A stretch of 39,228 nucleotides of DNA from an uncultured Clostridia bacterium (GTDB lineage: Bacteria; Bacillota; Clostridia; Lachnospirales; CAG-274). Positions 16,574 through 26,206 of the stretch are shown here, piece by piece. Location: the NCBI GenBank assembly GCA_944381435.1, contig CALWLD010000021.1, positions 1-39,228 of the forward strand, written 5' to 3'. Each line of letters starts with the position of its first letter. Position 1 is the stretch's first letter. The notes below the pieces were generated by a model that was not told the origin of the DNA, ran no database searches, and was given only the letters and a program-made list of their open reading frames with translations. The position numbers and the translations under genes were made by a program.

Positions 16574-17272
16574 TTAATAATTTCTTTTTCCAAAAATACC
16601 TGTGCCTATGCGTATCATATTAGCCCCTTCTTCAATAGCAATAGAATAATCATTTGTCATACCCATAGATAAATACCTCATATTTATATTATCTTTATTT
16701 TTTGCCTTTATGTCAACAAATAATTTTCTCATTTTTCTAAAATATTGTGCGTTTTGTTCTATGTTTTCAACAAAAGGTGCAATACACATAAGCCCATTTA
16801 ATGTTATATTTTTAAAGCTTTGCATATTTTCAAGAAAAAATGGTATTTCTTCTTCTTTTATACCATTTTTAGAGGGTTCATTTGCAATGTTAATTTCTAA
16901 AAGTATAGGTATATTTTTATTAATGTTAAAAGCTCTTTTATTTATTTCATTTAAAAGTTTTAAGCTATTTACAGATTGTATAAGCTCTACTTTATCTATT
17001 ATATATTTAACTTTGTTGGTTTGTAAGTTACCTATAAAATGCCAAGATGCATCTTGTATGCTGTCATATTTTTCTAATAGCTCTTGGGCTTTGTTTTCAC
17101 CAAAAGTTTTTATGCCAAAGTCTTTTAAAATATTTATTCTTTCTATATCTATAGTTTTTGTAACACCTATTATTTGTATATCGCTAGATTTTCTGCCTGC
17201 TTTTAAGCAAGCCTTTTCTATGTTGTTATTTATTTCTTCTAAATTTTTTTTAATTATTTCTCTATCTGTCAT
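16574..17272 (-). CDS. PLP homeostasis protein, YggS/YlmE family
   Basis: A 232-residue single-domain alanine-racemase-fold protein that binds PLP and keeps vitamin B6 and amino-acid pools in balance; it has no known catalysis. PLP lysine is K39 in GVTKT. Other family motifs are FGENKAQELLEKY, WHFIGNLQTNK and the C-terminal SMGMTNDYSIAIEEG (about 202-216), followed by RIGTGIFG. Its start overlaps the end of the HlyD-like gene by 4 nt, indicating translational coupling, and sepF follows 18 nt later. Confidence 0.95.
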   Translation of the reverse strand: MTDREIIKKNLEEINNNIEKACLKAGRKSSDIQIIGVTKTIDIERINILKDFGIKTFGENKAQELLEKYDSIQDASWHFIGNLQTNKVKYIIDKVELIQSVNSLKLLNEINKRAFNINKNIPILLEINIANEPSKNGIKEEEIPFFLENMQSFKNITLNGLMCIAPFVENIEQNAQYFRKMRKLFVDIKAKNKDNINMRYLSMGMTNDYSIAIEEGANMIRIGTGIFGKRNY

Positions 17273-19005
17273 TTAGTAACCATCTCCTCACCTTTTACAA
17301 CAGATATATCAGGAGCATATCTATCATAAAGTTTTATGCTAGTATTAAGGCTAGGTTCTAGTATTATAAACTGGTCATTTTGTACAGAGCTTTGCGTATC
17401 TATACTTTTAAAGGTATAAATACCAGAGTTTACAACATATATACCTTTTTTAGTAAATATTTCGTTTAGCTGAAGCTCTTCTTTTGTTTCTGGGTGCACT
17501 ATAACATCACCTATATCTATAACTCCTTTATATATAGAAACATAAGTATATTCCTTTGTTTCATCTTGCCCTGAAGTTTGAACAGTTACATTGGTTGTTT
17601 CTCCTGTTGGAAGTTTTTTTATTATAGAATTGTTAGATATATAGGAAGTTGGAACTTTTAAAAGCTCTTCTTCTGATATTGCATTTAAGTTTATTTTAAA
17701 TCCTTCTTTAGGCTTGCTAAGCTCAAATGTAACGTTTCTATCATCTATAAAATCTATCATATTTTTATTAGTTTTCATAAGAACATAGCTTTCGTTTTCT
17801 TTTATATCTATTTTTTCTATTATAACTTCTAAAGGTTTTAGCTTTCCATCGTCATTAACATATATAGTTCTTGTTTCTCCTTCTTTCCAGGTAGATACAC
17901 TTTTTGATTTTATATAACTTGCTATGTAAAACTCATTACTTTTAACTACTTTAAAAACACTGTCCCCTTCTACAACATTTATTTTATAATCTTCTTGTTC
18001 TTCTGGTTTCATAAGTGTTTGTTCTTTTGTAAGCTTATCTTTGTTTTCCAAGGTAAAAACTTCCTCTAGCCCATCTGTGTAATAAGATACTATGCCACTT
18101 TCCTTAGCTATTATATTTTCCATATTTTTATTTATTTCTTGTTCTTTATCTGTTTTCTGGCTAGATAATTCTTTTACACTGCCAGTGTTTTCTGATAAAA
18201 GCATCTGGTTTCTTATTGTAATATTTTTATTAAGGGAATCTTTTAGCTCATATATTTTAGATATGTTATATGTTGAAAGCTCACTTATAGAATTATCTAA
18301 ATTTTTTTGCATTTGGCTATCTATCTTTTTAACATCTTCATAAAATATAGATAGCTCATCTCTTTGCTCTTGTAGCTGTAATATTTTTTCGTTTATAGCC
18401 TCTACATCTTCTTCAGCAGTTTTTATAGCATCTTCATTTTTTATAGTTGCAACATTTTGTCCTTTTTTAACACGTTCGTTTTCGCTTATATTAAAGGTTA
18501 ATATACCGTTTTGGGAAGTATTATAAACAACCTCATCTCTAATTATAACGCCTTTTATTTGGTCGCTATCTTCTATGCTTCCATATTCTACTGTTTCATA
18601 GTCTATAGGTGTTTTGTTCATACTTTTAAATACAGAAACACCAAAATATGATATAATAAAACAAAACATTACAAAAGTAAATAACTTTGATATTATATTA
18701 AGCCTTCTGTTTCTAGGCTTTTTATTTGGCCTATATATTTTTTTATTAGTTATAACTTTTCTATCATATTCATTATATCTGTCGTATCTGCTATATGTAT
18801 TTGTTTGATATCTATATCCTCTGTCATAGCTGTATCTATCATTATATTGCCTTGTTTGCCTTGTATAAGTTGGTAAATTTTGTCTTGTATAAGTTGGTAA
18901 ATTAGGATAATTTTGTCTTGTTGTTCTTGCATTTTTTATATTTCTAGCTGTATTTATGTTCCTTACATTGTTATAATTCCTAGAATTTTTTTTCCTTTTA
19001 TCCAT
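17269..19005 (-). CDS. HlyD-like membrane-anchored protein with Arg/Tyr-rich tail
   Basis: A 578-residue protein. Residues 1-102 are predicted cytoplasmic, disordered and strongly basic, rich in Arg, Asn, Tyr and Gln, with a duplicated LPTYTRQ segment near 35-50. A single membrane segment (about 105-127, FTFVMFCFIISYFGVSVF) follows. Outside lies a HlyD/biotinyl-lipoyl-like domain beginning near 140 (VEYGSIEDSDQIKGVIIRDE...NERVKKGQNVATI), interrupted by a helical coiled-coil stretch (about 195-300) and a barrel-like C-terminal half. This architecture is like the membrane-fusion adaptor proteins of secretion systems, but no ABC transporter or outer-membrane partner is encoded nearby. Adapters of this kind commonly precede yggS-sepF in Clostridia, so a cell-envelope or division role is possible. 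AAGGAGG precedes ATG 19005. Confidence 0.8.
   Translation of the reverse strand: MDKRKKNSRNYNNVRNINTARNIKNARTTRQNYPNLPTYTRQNLPTYTRQTRQYNDRYSYDRGYRYQTNTYSRYDRYNEYDRKVITNKKIYRPNKKPRNRRLNIISKLFTFVMFCFIISYFGVSVFKSMNKTPIDYETVEYGSIEDSDQIKGVIIRDEVVYNTSQNGILTFNISENERVKKGQNVATIKNEDAIKTAEEDVEAINEKILQLQEQRDELSIFYEDVKKIDSQMQKNLDNSISELSTYNISKIYELKDSLNKNITIRNQMLLSENTGSVKELSSQKTDKEQEINKNMENIIAKESGIVSYYTDGLEEVFTLENKDKLTKEQTLMKPEEQEDYKINVVEGDSVFKVVKSNEFYIASYIKSKSVSTWKEGETRTIYVNDDGKLKPLEVIIEKIDIKENESYVLMKTNKNMIDFIDDRNVTFELSKPKEGFKINLNAISEEELLKVPTSYISNNSIIKKLPTGETTNVTVQTSGQDETKEYTYVSIYKGVIDIGDVIVHPETKEELQLNEIFTKKGIYVVNSGIYTFKSIDTQSSVQNDQFIILEPSLNTSIKLYDRYAPDISVVKGEEMVTK
18861..18903 (-). repeat. 24-nt tandem repeat in the HlyD-like gene tail
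   Basis: A 24-nt unit at 18861-18884 is repeated, almost complete (19 nt identical), from 18885. It encodes the doubled LPTYTRQ peptide of the basic N-terminal tail and probably arose by slippage. Confidence 0.85.
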
Positions 19006-19090
19006 AATTCACCTCCTTATTTTAATAGCTTGTAATATATTTTACCTTTATCTTATATAATATATAAATAAAAAGTAAAGTAGTGATAAA

Positions 19091-20272
19091 ATGAGATATC
19101 TAAAAAATTTAAGCTATTACATTATACCATTGTTAGTTGCATTTTTCAATATATTAATTATAATTGTACCTAATATTGTTATAACATCTGCTAAAGACGG
19201 ACTTATGCTATGGTTTAATAAAATTATTCCCTCAATTTTGCCTTTTTTAATTGGAACAAACCTTTTAATACACTTAGGTTTTATAGATTTTTTGGGAACT
19301 CTTTTAGATTCTTTTATGAAAAAATTCTTTAGAGTATCTGGTTGTGGAGCATTTGCTTTAGTGCTAGGTATGCTATCTGGCTATCCTGTAGGTGCTAAAA
19401 TAACAGCTAGCTTAAGAGAAAATAACAAAATTTCTAAAACAGAAGCTCAACGTTTAATAAGTTTTACTAATAACTCTGGCCCTCTTTTTATAATAGGTGC
19501 TATCGGTATAGGAATGTTTAATAATGTAAACATTGGATATTTAATACTTATTATACATTATATATCTGCTATAACCGTAGGTTTTTTATTTAGATTTTAT
19601 AAGCCTTTAGAGGTAACTCTTATAAATAAAAATACCTCTTTTAAAGATGCTTTTTTAAAGCTAAAGCTTGCAAGGCTTAAATCTAACAAAACCATTGGTC
19701 AAATCTTATCTGAAAGTGTTAAAGATAGCCTAGAAACAATAGCAATAGTTGGAGGTTTTGTAATTTTATTTTCTGTTATATCAGCACTTTTGCAAGTATC
19801 TGAAATTTTTGAAAAAATAGGAAATATAATTTTAATAGATAATTTAAAGCCACTTTCTAACGGCATATTTATAGGTTTTATAGAAATAACAAACGGTATA
19901 AACATAGTATCTTCCTTTAACAATATATATAGCATAATCATAACTTGTGCTTTAGTATCCTTTTCTGGCTTATCTATAATAGCACAAACATCAAGTATGA
20001 TTTTTAAGTCGGATATAAAAATGAGCATTTACATATTTGCTAAAATACTACATAGTATTTTCTCTGTTATATATGCTATAGTTTGTATACCTATTTTTAA
20101 TAAGTTACTTGTTAATAGCACATCTTTAGCCTTTAATAATTTTAATGATAAACCGTTAAAAACTTCTCTATCTTGTTTTTTTATTAGTATATTAATCCTT
20201 TTTTTAATATCTATATTTTGTACATATAAGTTAAAAAATAAAAAATTTAAACTAAAAAAATTTAAGCTTTGA
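19091..20272 (+). CDS. ylbJ: Sporulation integral membrane protein YlbJ
   Basis: YlbJ is a mother-cell membrane protein needed in B. subtilis for a normal, heat-resistant spore. The 393-residue product has many hydrophobic segments and the nucleoside-recognition (Gate) fold, with the family hallmarks MLSGYPVGAKI near residue 95 and RLISFTNNSGPLFIIGAIG near 122-140, and a later SGLSIIAQTSS block near 296-306. A weak, purine-rich sequence precedes ATG 19091, and the start could also be leaky. The gene is divergent from the HlyD-like gene across 85 nt of AT-rich DNA. Its last codons overlap the promoter of the following gene. Presence of ylbJ supports a spore-forming host. Confidence 0.9.
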   Translation: MRYLKNLSYYIIPLLVAFFNILIIIVPNIVITSAKDGLMLWFNKIIPSILPFLIGTNLLIHLGFIDFLGTLLDSFMKKFFRVSGCGAFALVLGMLSGYPVGAKITASLRENNKISKTEAQRLISFTNNSGPLFIIGAIGIGMFNNVNIGYLILIIHYISAITVGFLFRFYKPLEVTLINKNTSFKDAFLKLKLARLKSNKTIGQILSESVKDSLETIAIVGGFVILFSVISALLQVSEIFEKIGNIILIDNLKPLSNGIFIGFIEITNGINIVSSFNNIYSIIITCALVSFSGLSIIAQTSSMIFKSDIKMSIYIFAKILHSIFSVIYAIVCIPIFNKLLVNSTSLAFNNFNDKPLKTSLSCFFISILILFLISIFCTYKLKNKKFKLKKFKL

Positions 20273-20298
20273 CAAACCTTGTAAACTTAATATATAAT
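20269..20298 (+). promoter_or_regulatory. Consensus promoter overlapping the ylbJ stop codon
   Basis: A perfect TTGACA (20269-20274) and a perfect TATAAT (20293-20298) are 18 nt apart. The -35 hexamer contains the TGA stop of ylbJ. It would give constitutive expression of the pseudouridine synthase and rnhA independent of sporulation-controlled ylbJ. Confidence 0.75.
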
Positions 20299-20331
20299 CA
20301 TTTATATTAAATTTATAGTTAAAGGTGAAAT

Positions 20332-21285
20332 ATGATAGAAATAAAAATTAACGAAACTAACGAAAACCAAAGGCTAGATAAATATCTTTTAAAATTTTTT
20401 AACAAAGCCCCAAAATCTTTTATTTATAAAATAATAAGAAAAAAATACATTAAGCTAAACGGTAAAAAAGCTAATGGTAACGAAATACTTGTAAATAACG
20501 ATATTTTAAATATTTATCTTTCAGATGAAACTATAAATAGCTTTAAAGAAGATAAAATAATAGAAAAAACTAGCCAAGATTTTAAAATTATATTTGAAGA
20601 TGAAAATGTTATATTATGCTATAAACCAACAAACCTTGTTTCTCAACCAGATAAAGAAAACAAAAACAATTCTTTAAATGACCAGCTTATATTTTATATG
20701 TATAATAATAATGAGTATAGCAAATCTTCAGATTTTACCCCTTCAATATGTAATAGGCTAGATAAAAACACAAGTGGCATTGTAACTTTTGGTAAAAATT
20801 TAAAAGCTTTGCAAGCTTTAAACAATGCTTTTAAAAATGATTTAATAGATAAACATTATTTAACAGCTGTTTACGGCAAAATAACAAAGCCTAACATTAT
20901 AGAACTTTATCACAGAAAAGAAGGCAACAAAGCTATATTATCAAAAGATTTTATGCCTAATAGCACAAAAATAATAACAGAATATAAACCTATAAAAACA
21001 AAGGATAATAAAACTTTGTTAGACATAAAGCTTATAACAGGCAAAACTCATCAAATAAGAGCATCTTTAGATTTTATAGGCCATTCTATAATAGGCGATA
21101 AAAAATACGGCAATGATAAAGAAAATATTTTTGGCTTAAACCATCAGTTTTTACATTGCTACAAAATATCTTTTAAAGAACAAACAGGTTATCTAGATTA
21201 TTTATCAAATAAAACTTTTGTATGCAAATATATGAACAAATCTTTTAAAAAAGTTTTAGATTTTTTTGATTATTCTATAGATTAA
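20332..21285 (+). CDS. RluA/RluD-family pseudouridine synthase
   Basis: The family isomerises uridine to pseudouridine in structured RNA. The 317-residue product has an N-terminal S4-like RNA-binding domain (about 12-70, RLDKYLLKFFNKAPKSFIYKIIR) and the catalytic domain with ICNRLDKNTSG at 139-149, in which D144 is the catalytic aspartate; GKTHQIRA near 240 is the second family block. Whether the target is 23S rRNA or tRNA is not readable from sequence. It lies downstream of the promoter at 20269-20298 and 14 nt before rnhA. Confidence 0.92.
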   Translation: MIEIKINETNENQRLDKYLLKFFNKAPKSFIYKIIRKKYIKLNGKKANGNEILVNNDILNIYLSDETINSFKEDKIIEKTSQDFKIIFEDENVILCYKPTNLVSQPDKENKNNSLNDQLIFYMYNNNEYSKSSDFTPSICNRLDKNTSGIVTFGKNLKALQALNNAFKNDLIDKHYLTAVYGKITKPNIIELYHRKEGNKAILSKDFMPNSTKIITEYKPIKTKDNKTLLDIKLITGKTHQIRASLDFIGHSIIGDKKYGNDKENIFGLNHQFLHCYKISFKEQTGYLDYLSNKTFVCKYMNKSFKKVLDFFDYSID

Positions 21286-21299
21286 TAAAGGAGTAACTT

Positions 21300-21767
21300 A
21301 TGAAAAATGTAATAATATATACAGATGGTGCTTGTTCAGGTAACCCTGGAATTGGTGGATATGGTGCTGTTTTAATGTATAAAGAAAATAGAAAAGAAAT
21401 ATCTAAAGGATATAGGCTAACAACAAATAACAGAATGGAAACTTTAGCTGTTATAGAAGCTTTAAGGTTGTTAAAAGAGCCTTGTAACGTTAAGTTATAT
21501 ACAGATTCTACCTATGTGGCTAACTCTGTCAACAAAGGTTGGGTTTACAACTGGCAAAAAAACAACTGGAAAAACTCTAGCAAAAAAGAAGCACCTAACA
21601 AAGATTTATGGCAAGAACTTTTACCCCTTTTAGAAAAACATAATGTAGAATTTATATGGGTTAAAGGCCACGCAGATAACGAAGAAAATAACCGTTGTGA
21701 TTTTTTAGCAAGGGAAGCTATCAAAAGTGGTAATCTTTTAGAAGATGAAAATTATAAACAATCTTAA
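21300..21767 (+). CDS. rnhA: Ribonuclease HI
   Basis: Degrades the RNA strand of RNA-DNA hybrids. The 155-residue length is the usual one for bacterial RNase HI, and all metal-binding acids are visible: D9 in [12 protein letters not shown]47 in RMETLA, D69 in TDSTYV, and D134 in NRCDFLA; catalytic H124 is in KGHADN. AAGGAG lies 8 nt before ATG 21300. It is followed by a bidirectional terminator. Confidence 0.97.
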   Translation: MKNVIIYTDGACSGNPGIGGYGAVLMYKENRKEISKGYRLTTNNRMETLAVIEALRLLKEPCNVKLYTDSTYVANSVNKGWVYNWQKNNWKNSSKKEAPNKDLWQELLPLLEKHNVEFIWVKGHADNEENNRCDFLAREAIKSGNLLEDENYKQS

Positions 21768-21777
21768 TATTTTTAAC

Positions 21778-21803
21778 ATAGGGGTAGATTTATCTACCCC
21801 TAT
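21778..21803. terminator. Bidirectional terminator between convergent genes
   Basis: Perfect 11-bp stem (21778-21788 with 21793-21803, loop TTTA), with four G-C pairs. The plus-strand tail is T-rich (TTATTTGTTTTTTT a few nt downstream); it lies between the ends of rnhA and the minus-strand permease gene, so it can serve both. Confidence 0.85.
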
Positions 21804-23068
21804 TAACTACTTATTTGTTTTTTTAATCTTTTTCTTTCATATATTCTAGATGCAAAAAGCTTTATAGTTGCAAAAACAGGAACAGCAAAAACCATACCCC
21901 ATAAGCCAAATAAATTGCCTGCAATAGATAAAGCTATGATAACAATAACAGGGCTAAGCTCAACGCTTTCTCCAACAACTTTAGGTGCAATAAATATTGT
22001 ATCTATCTGTTGTAAAGCTAGCATACCTATAGATGCATATAAAGCTTGTATAGGCTCTCCGCTTATAAAAGCAACTGTAATAGCCAGCAAGAACCCTACC
22101 AAAGCTCCAAAATATGGTATTACATTAGAAAACCCTGATATTATCCCTATAATTACTGCAAATTTTAAACCTATAGCAGATAATACAATGCTTATAAGGA
22201 TAGCCATAATAGAAGCATCTAAAAGCATACCTCTTATATAACCTGAAAACACTGCGTGTACATCACCTAGCCCATCTTTTAATACTGTATAAAATCTTTT
22301 AGGTAAAAAAGTAGAACCTATGTTTTCAAGCTTTGTTTTTATAACCTTTTTATCTTTTAAGAAATAAAAACATATTACAATGCTTATAAGAACATTTATA
22401 ACCCCATTACCTATTGATGTAGCAATAGATATAATGTTATTACCTATGTCATATACAAAAGATGTAAAGCTTTTTGTTATTTTATTAAGATGAGGTGATA
22501 TATATTTTTCAAAATTTTCATTGCTTATTAGCTCACCCTCTATCTTGTTATAAAAATTAGTTAAATCTTTTTGAAAACCAGATACAGATGTTTCAATTTT
22601 GCTAGCAATATTATCTATAAAGCTACCTGCTCCGCTGTTGCTAATGCTATTTACTAAAACACTGCTAAGAATAGTTATTATAATAATTACTGCTAAATAT
22701 GTTAAAATTGTACCTTCTAGTCTTCCTTTTTCTTGTTTTTCTTTATGCTTTTTCTTTTTAATTTTCTTTTTGATTTTTATATTTTGTATTTTTTCTTTTA
22801 AGTATTTATCATATATTATTTCATATTTTTTTTGAAAAAAATCTACAACAGGGTCTAATAAATAAGCAAACACAAAAGCTATAACAACAACTATTATAGT
22901 TGATAAAAACCAACCTATACCATCTTTTATATTTTGTGTTATTAACCCAAGATTTTTTAATATATAAGCTATAAAATCAATACCATATTTTAAAGCATAT
23001 ATCATAGCTAAAGTTACCACAATATGAAATGCTATAATTAAATACTTTTTATTCCACGGCAATTTCAT
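21803..23068 (-). CDS. AI-2E/PerM family membrane transporter
   Basis: A 421-residue polytopic protein of the AI-2E transporter family (PF01594), whose members export or move diverse small molecules or ions; the name AI-2E does not prove autoinducer transport. Hydrophobic segments lie near 10-30, 48-70, 120-142, 215-235, 278-330 and 345-400. Family motifs include FSGYIRGMLLDASIMAIL near 272-289, GFSNVIPYFGALVGF near 310-324 and PKVVGESVELSPVIVI near 363-378. A basic, Lys-rich cytoplasmic loop (about 88-115) is notable. It ends a seven-gene minus-strand unit beginning at rsgA, 13 nt after pepD. Confidence 0.88.
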   Translation of the reverse strand: MKLPWNKKYLIIAFHIVVTLAMIYALKYGIDFIAYILKNLGLITQNIKDGIGWFLSTIIVVVIAFVFAYLLDPVVDFFQKKYEIIYDKYLKEKIQNIKIKKKIKKKKHKEKQEKGRLEGTILTYLAVIIIITILSSVLVNSISNSGAGSFIDNIASKIETSVSGFQKDLTNFYNKIEGELISNENFEKYISPHLNKITKSFTSFVYDIGNNIISIATSIGNGVINVLISIVICFYFLKDKKVIKTKLENIGSTFLPKRFYTVLKDGLGDVHAVFSGYIRGMLLDASIMAILISIVLSAIGLKFAVIIGIISGFSNVIPYFGALVGFLLAITVAFISGEPIQALYASIGMLALQQIDTIFIAPKVVGESVELSPVIVIIALSIAGNLFGLWGMVFAVPVFATIKLFASRIYERKRLKKQISS

Positions 23069-23081
23069 TTATTATTATCTC

Positions 23082-24524
23082 CTAGTTTAGTTGTTTTAAA
23101 AGTTTTAATAAAAATTTCCAAGTTCTGTCAATAGAAGATATGCTAGCTCTTTCATCTGGTGTATGAATATCATATAAGTTAGGCCCAAAAGATACTAAAT
23201 CTAGGCTAGGCATTTTTTTAGCAAATAAACCACATTCTAAACCTGCGTGTATTATTTCTAGCTTAGGTTCTTTGTTATATATTTCTTTGTAAACTTCCAC
23301 ACATTTATCTCTTATTACAGAGTCTTTTTTATATTCCCAAGCTGGATAATCTCCTCTAAATTGTATTTTACCGCCAATACTATTTATAAAAAGCTCCACT
23401 TGCTCCATTATAAGCTCTTTTTTAGAAGAAACAGCACTTCTTATAGATGCTATTATTTCAATGCCATTATCTGTTGTGGAAACAACGCCTAAATTTATAG
23501 AGCTTTCTACAAGCCCTTCTATGTCTGTGCTCATAGTTTGAACACCATTTGGCATTATCATTATAGCATTTATTATTTTATAAAAATCTTCTTTTGTAAA
23601 TGATTTTTCTGCTTTATCTACAGGTGCTATTTTAAGTGATAAGTTAGCATCTGTATTTTTATATTCTTCTTTATAAATTTTTTCTATTTCTTTTAATTTT
23701 TCATTTAATAAATCTAGGTTTTTATCATCTAAAGATATAATAGCCTCTGCCTCTCTAGGTATAGCATTATCTTTAGCACCACCTTCTATTTTATTTAAAG
23801 AAAAATCTATATTTTTAGCTAAAGAATTTAATAACCTAGCTAAAAGCTTGTTAGAGTTAGCTCTGCCTTTGTTTACATCTATGCCAGAATGTCCTCCCAT
23901 TAAGCCATAAACACCTAGACAATAAGAATTATTGCTATTATTTTCAAAGCTTACAGGTATATCTATAGTACATTTTATACCACCAGCACAACCAACAGTA
24001 AATATCCCTTCTTCGTCAGAATCTATATTTAAAAATATACTAGCCTTTAAATCACTAACATCTAATGCATTTACACCTTCCATACCAGATTCTTCACAAG
24101 ATGTAAAGATAGCCTCTATAGGTGGGTGTTCTATGTTGTTAGAATCTAACAACGCTAAAGCCATTGCAACTGCTATGCCGTTATCAGAGCCTAATGTTGT
24201 TCTATCTGCTTTTAAAATATCCCCCTCATATATTAGCTTAATAGGGTCTTTTAAAAAATCGTGTTCTACATCTTTATTTTTTTCACAAACCATATCTGTA
24301 TGACCTTGTATAGCAACAGTTTTAGCATTTTCATAGCCTTTAGTACCTGGTTTTTTTATAACAACGTTAAAAGCATCATCTGCCCTTGCCTCTAAGTTTC
24401 TTTCTTTAGCAAAATTAACTAAATATTCGCTAATAGCTTTTTCGTGAAAGCTAGGTCTTGGTATTTTGCTTATTTCCTCAAAAAAATGGAAAACTTTAGC
24501 ACTTTCTAAATTAGATATATTCAT
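23082..24524 (-). CDS. pepD: Aminoacyl-histidine dipeptidase (PepD, peptidase M20)
   Basis: A cytosolic zinc dipeptidase (480 residues, usual length) that cleaves dipeptides such as Xaa-His and recycles amino acids. Zinc ligands and catalytic residues visible: H75 and D77 (GHTDMV), bridging D114 (LGSDNG), catalytic E144 with E145 (SCEESG), and D168 region NIDSDEEG, plus the late HAGLECGLF (about 433) ligand. The dimerisation domain starts at GLMGGHSGIDVNKGRAN. It lies 20 nt after the UPF0210 gene. Confidence 0.94.
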   Translation of the reverse strand: MNISNLESAKVFHFFEEISKIPRPSFHEKAISEYLVNFAKERNLEARADDAFNVVIKKPGTKGYENAKTVAIQGHTDMVCEKNKDVEHDFLKDPIKLIYEGDILKADRTTLGSDNGIAVAMALALLDSNNIEHPPIEAIFTSCEESGMEGVNALDVSDLKASIFLNIDSDEEGIFTVGCAGGIKCTIDIPVSFENNSNNSYCLGVYGLMGGHSGIDVNKGRANSNKLLARLLNSLAKNIDFSLNKIEGGAKDNAIPREAEAIISLDDKNLDLLNEKLKEIEKIYKEEYKNTDANLSLKIAPVDKAEKSFTKEDFYKIINAIMIMPNGVQTMSTDIEGLVESSINLGVVSTTDNGIEIIASIRSAVSSKKELIMEQVELFINSIGGKIQFRGDYPAWEYKKDSVIRDKCVEVYKEIYNKEPKLEIIHAGLECGLFAKKMPSLDLVSFGPNLYDIHTPDERASISSIDRTWKFLLKLLKQLN

Positions 24525-24544
24525 AATATTGTACCTCCGTTAAT

Positions 24545-25903
24545 TTAGTTTTTAAAGCTATGGATAGGAGCAGGTATTCTGCCTCCACGTTTAATAAATT
24601 CAGAGCAATTAGCCTTATTAACAGGCATTATAGGAGCTTCTCCTAAAAGCCCACCAAAAGATACCATTTCCCCAACACCTTTACCTATAACAGGTATTAT
24701 CCTTACTGCTGTTGTTTTGTTATTAACCATACCTATAGCCATTTCATCTGCTATAATAGCAGATATTGTATGCTCATCTGTATCTCCAGGTATAGCAACC
24801 ATATCAAGCCCAACAGAGCAAACGCAAGTCATAGCCTCCAGCTTGTCTAATGTTAAAAACCCTTTTTTAGCTGCCTCTATCATTGCGTGGTCTTCGCTAA
24901 CAGGGATAAATGCACCGCTAAGCCCTCCAACATAAGATGATGCCATAACACCACCTTTTTTAACGTTATCGTTTAATATGGCAAGAGCAGCTGTTGTGCC
25001 GTGAGCCCCTGCATATTCAAGTCCCATTTCGTTGAAAATTTCAGCAATGCTATCACCAACAGCAGGTGTTGGAGCAAGGGATAAATCTATTATACCAAAA
25101 GGTATGTTAAGCCTTTTAGATGCTTCGCTAGCTACCAGTTGCCCTGCTCTTGTTATTTTAAATGCCGTCTTTTTAACAGTTTCACAAAGCACTTCAAAAT
25201 CTTTGCCTTTAACCTTTTCTAAAGCCTTTTTAACAACGCCAGGTCCACTAACGCCTACGTTTATAACAACATCTCTTTCAGAAACACCGTGAAAAGCTCC
25301 CGCCATAAAAGGATTATCTCCAACTGCGTTACAAAATACAACAAACTTGGCACAAGCCATAGAGCTGTTATCTTTTGTAAGGTAAGCCATTTCTTTTATT
25401 ATTTCTCCCATTTTTCTAACAGCATTCATATTTATACCATATCTAGATGAACCCACACAAACAGATGAGCAAACTCTTTCTGTGCTAGCTAAAGCCTCTG
25501 GTATACTTCTAACAAGATGTATATCTCCCTTTGTGCTACCTTTTTCTATTAAAGCAGAATAGCCTCCTATAAAGTTTACGCCAACCTCTTTTGCTGCTTT
25601 ATCTAAAGTTTTCGCAATTTCAACAAAATCTTGTTGTTTACAATCTGAGCCTATAAGCCCTACAGGCGTTACAGATATTCTTTTATTTACAATAGGTATG
25701 CCATATTCTTTAGATATATCATCACCTACAGATACTAAGTTTTTAGCATTTTTAGTTATTTTGTCATAAACTTTGTCTTTTAGCTTATTTATATCAGAAT
25801 CTATACAATCTAAAAGGCTAATACCCATAGTTATAGTTCTAACGTCTAGGTTTTCCTCTTCTATCATTTTGTTAGTTTCTTGTATTTCAAAATTGCTTAA
25901 CAT
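24545..25903 (-). CDS. UPF0210/DUF711 family protein (PFL family)
   Basis: A 452-residue conserved protein of unknown function, annotated as PFL family because its fold resembles pyruvate-formate lyase, though it has no radical glycine signature that I can see. It is rich in glycine and cysteine, with blocks such as [16 protein letters not shown] near 218-233 and [15 protein letters not shown] near 302-316. Its gene almost always sits beside an ACT-domain gene, as here (18 nt apart), which suggests that the small protein regulates or binds it. No specific reaction is proposed. Confidence 0.9.
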   Translation of the reverse strand: MLSNFEIQETNKMIEEENLDVRTITMGISLLDCIDSDINKLKDKVYDKITKNAKNLVSVGDDISKEYGIPIVNKRISVTPVGLIGSDCKQQDFVEIAKTLDKAAKEVGVNFIGGYSALIEKGSTKGDIHLVRSIPEALASTERVCSSVCVGSSRYGINMNAVRKMGEIIKEMAYLTKDNSSMACAKFVVFCNAVGDNPFMAGAFHGVSERDVVINVGVSGPGVVKKALEKVKGKDFEVLCETVKKTAFKITRAGQLVASEASKRLNIPFGIIDLSLAPTPAVGDSIAEIFNEMGLEYAGAHGTTAALAILNDNVKKGGVMASSYVGGLSGAFIPVSEDHAMIEAAKKGFLTLDKLEAMTCVCSVGLDMVAIPGDTDEHTISAIIADEMAIGMVNNKTTAVRIIPVIGKGVGEMVSFGGLLGEAPIMPVNKANCSEFIKRGGRIPAPIHSFKN

Positions 25904-25921
25904 ATAATCCCTCCAAGTTAA

Positions 25922-26191
25922 TTAAATTCTGTGCATACTATCAAATATATCCGCTCTTTGTAATTTAATTTCTACACCTATGTTTTGTCCTGTTTTTTCT
26001 ATGTCTTCTATAACTTGGCTAAATCTATCATCTACGCTAGATATGTCTACAATCATAGTCATATTAAAATAACCACTTAATATATGCTGGCTTATTTCTA
26101 ATATATTAATATTATTTTTAGCTAGAAAACCACATACTTCTGCAATAATACCAACTTTATCTTTACCTATAACTGTTATTATCCCTTTCAT
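25922..26191 (-). CDS. ACT domain protein (UPF0237)
   Basis: An 89-residue protein made of one ACT domain, a ligand-binding fold that often senses amino acids. Start MKGIITVIGKDKVGIIAEV is diagnostic, with G14 at the ligand-binding turn between the first strand and helix. It is the conserved partner of the UPF0210 gene 18 nt downstream and follows thiN by 15 nt. Confidence 0.93.
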   Translation of the reverse strand: MKGIITVIGKDKVGIIAEVCGFLAKNNINILEISQHILSGYFNMTMIVDISSVDDRFSQVIEDIEKTGQNIGVEIKLQRADIFDSMHRI

Positions 26192-26206
26192 TTTTAACCC
26201 TCCAAA

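Noticed and set aside
16710..17276. 188-codon plus-strand open frame over yggS
   Set aside because: It is complementary to a clearly conserved gene, with no ribosome-binding site and no motif.
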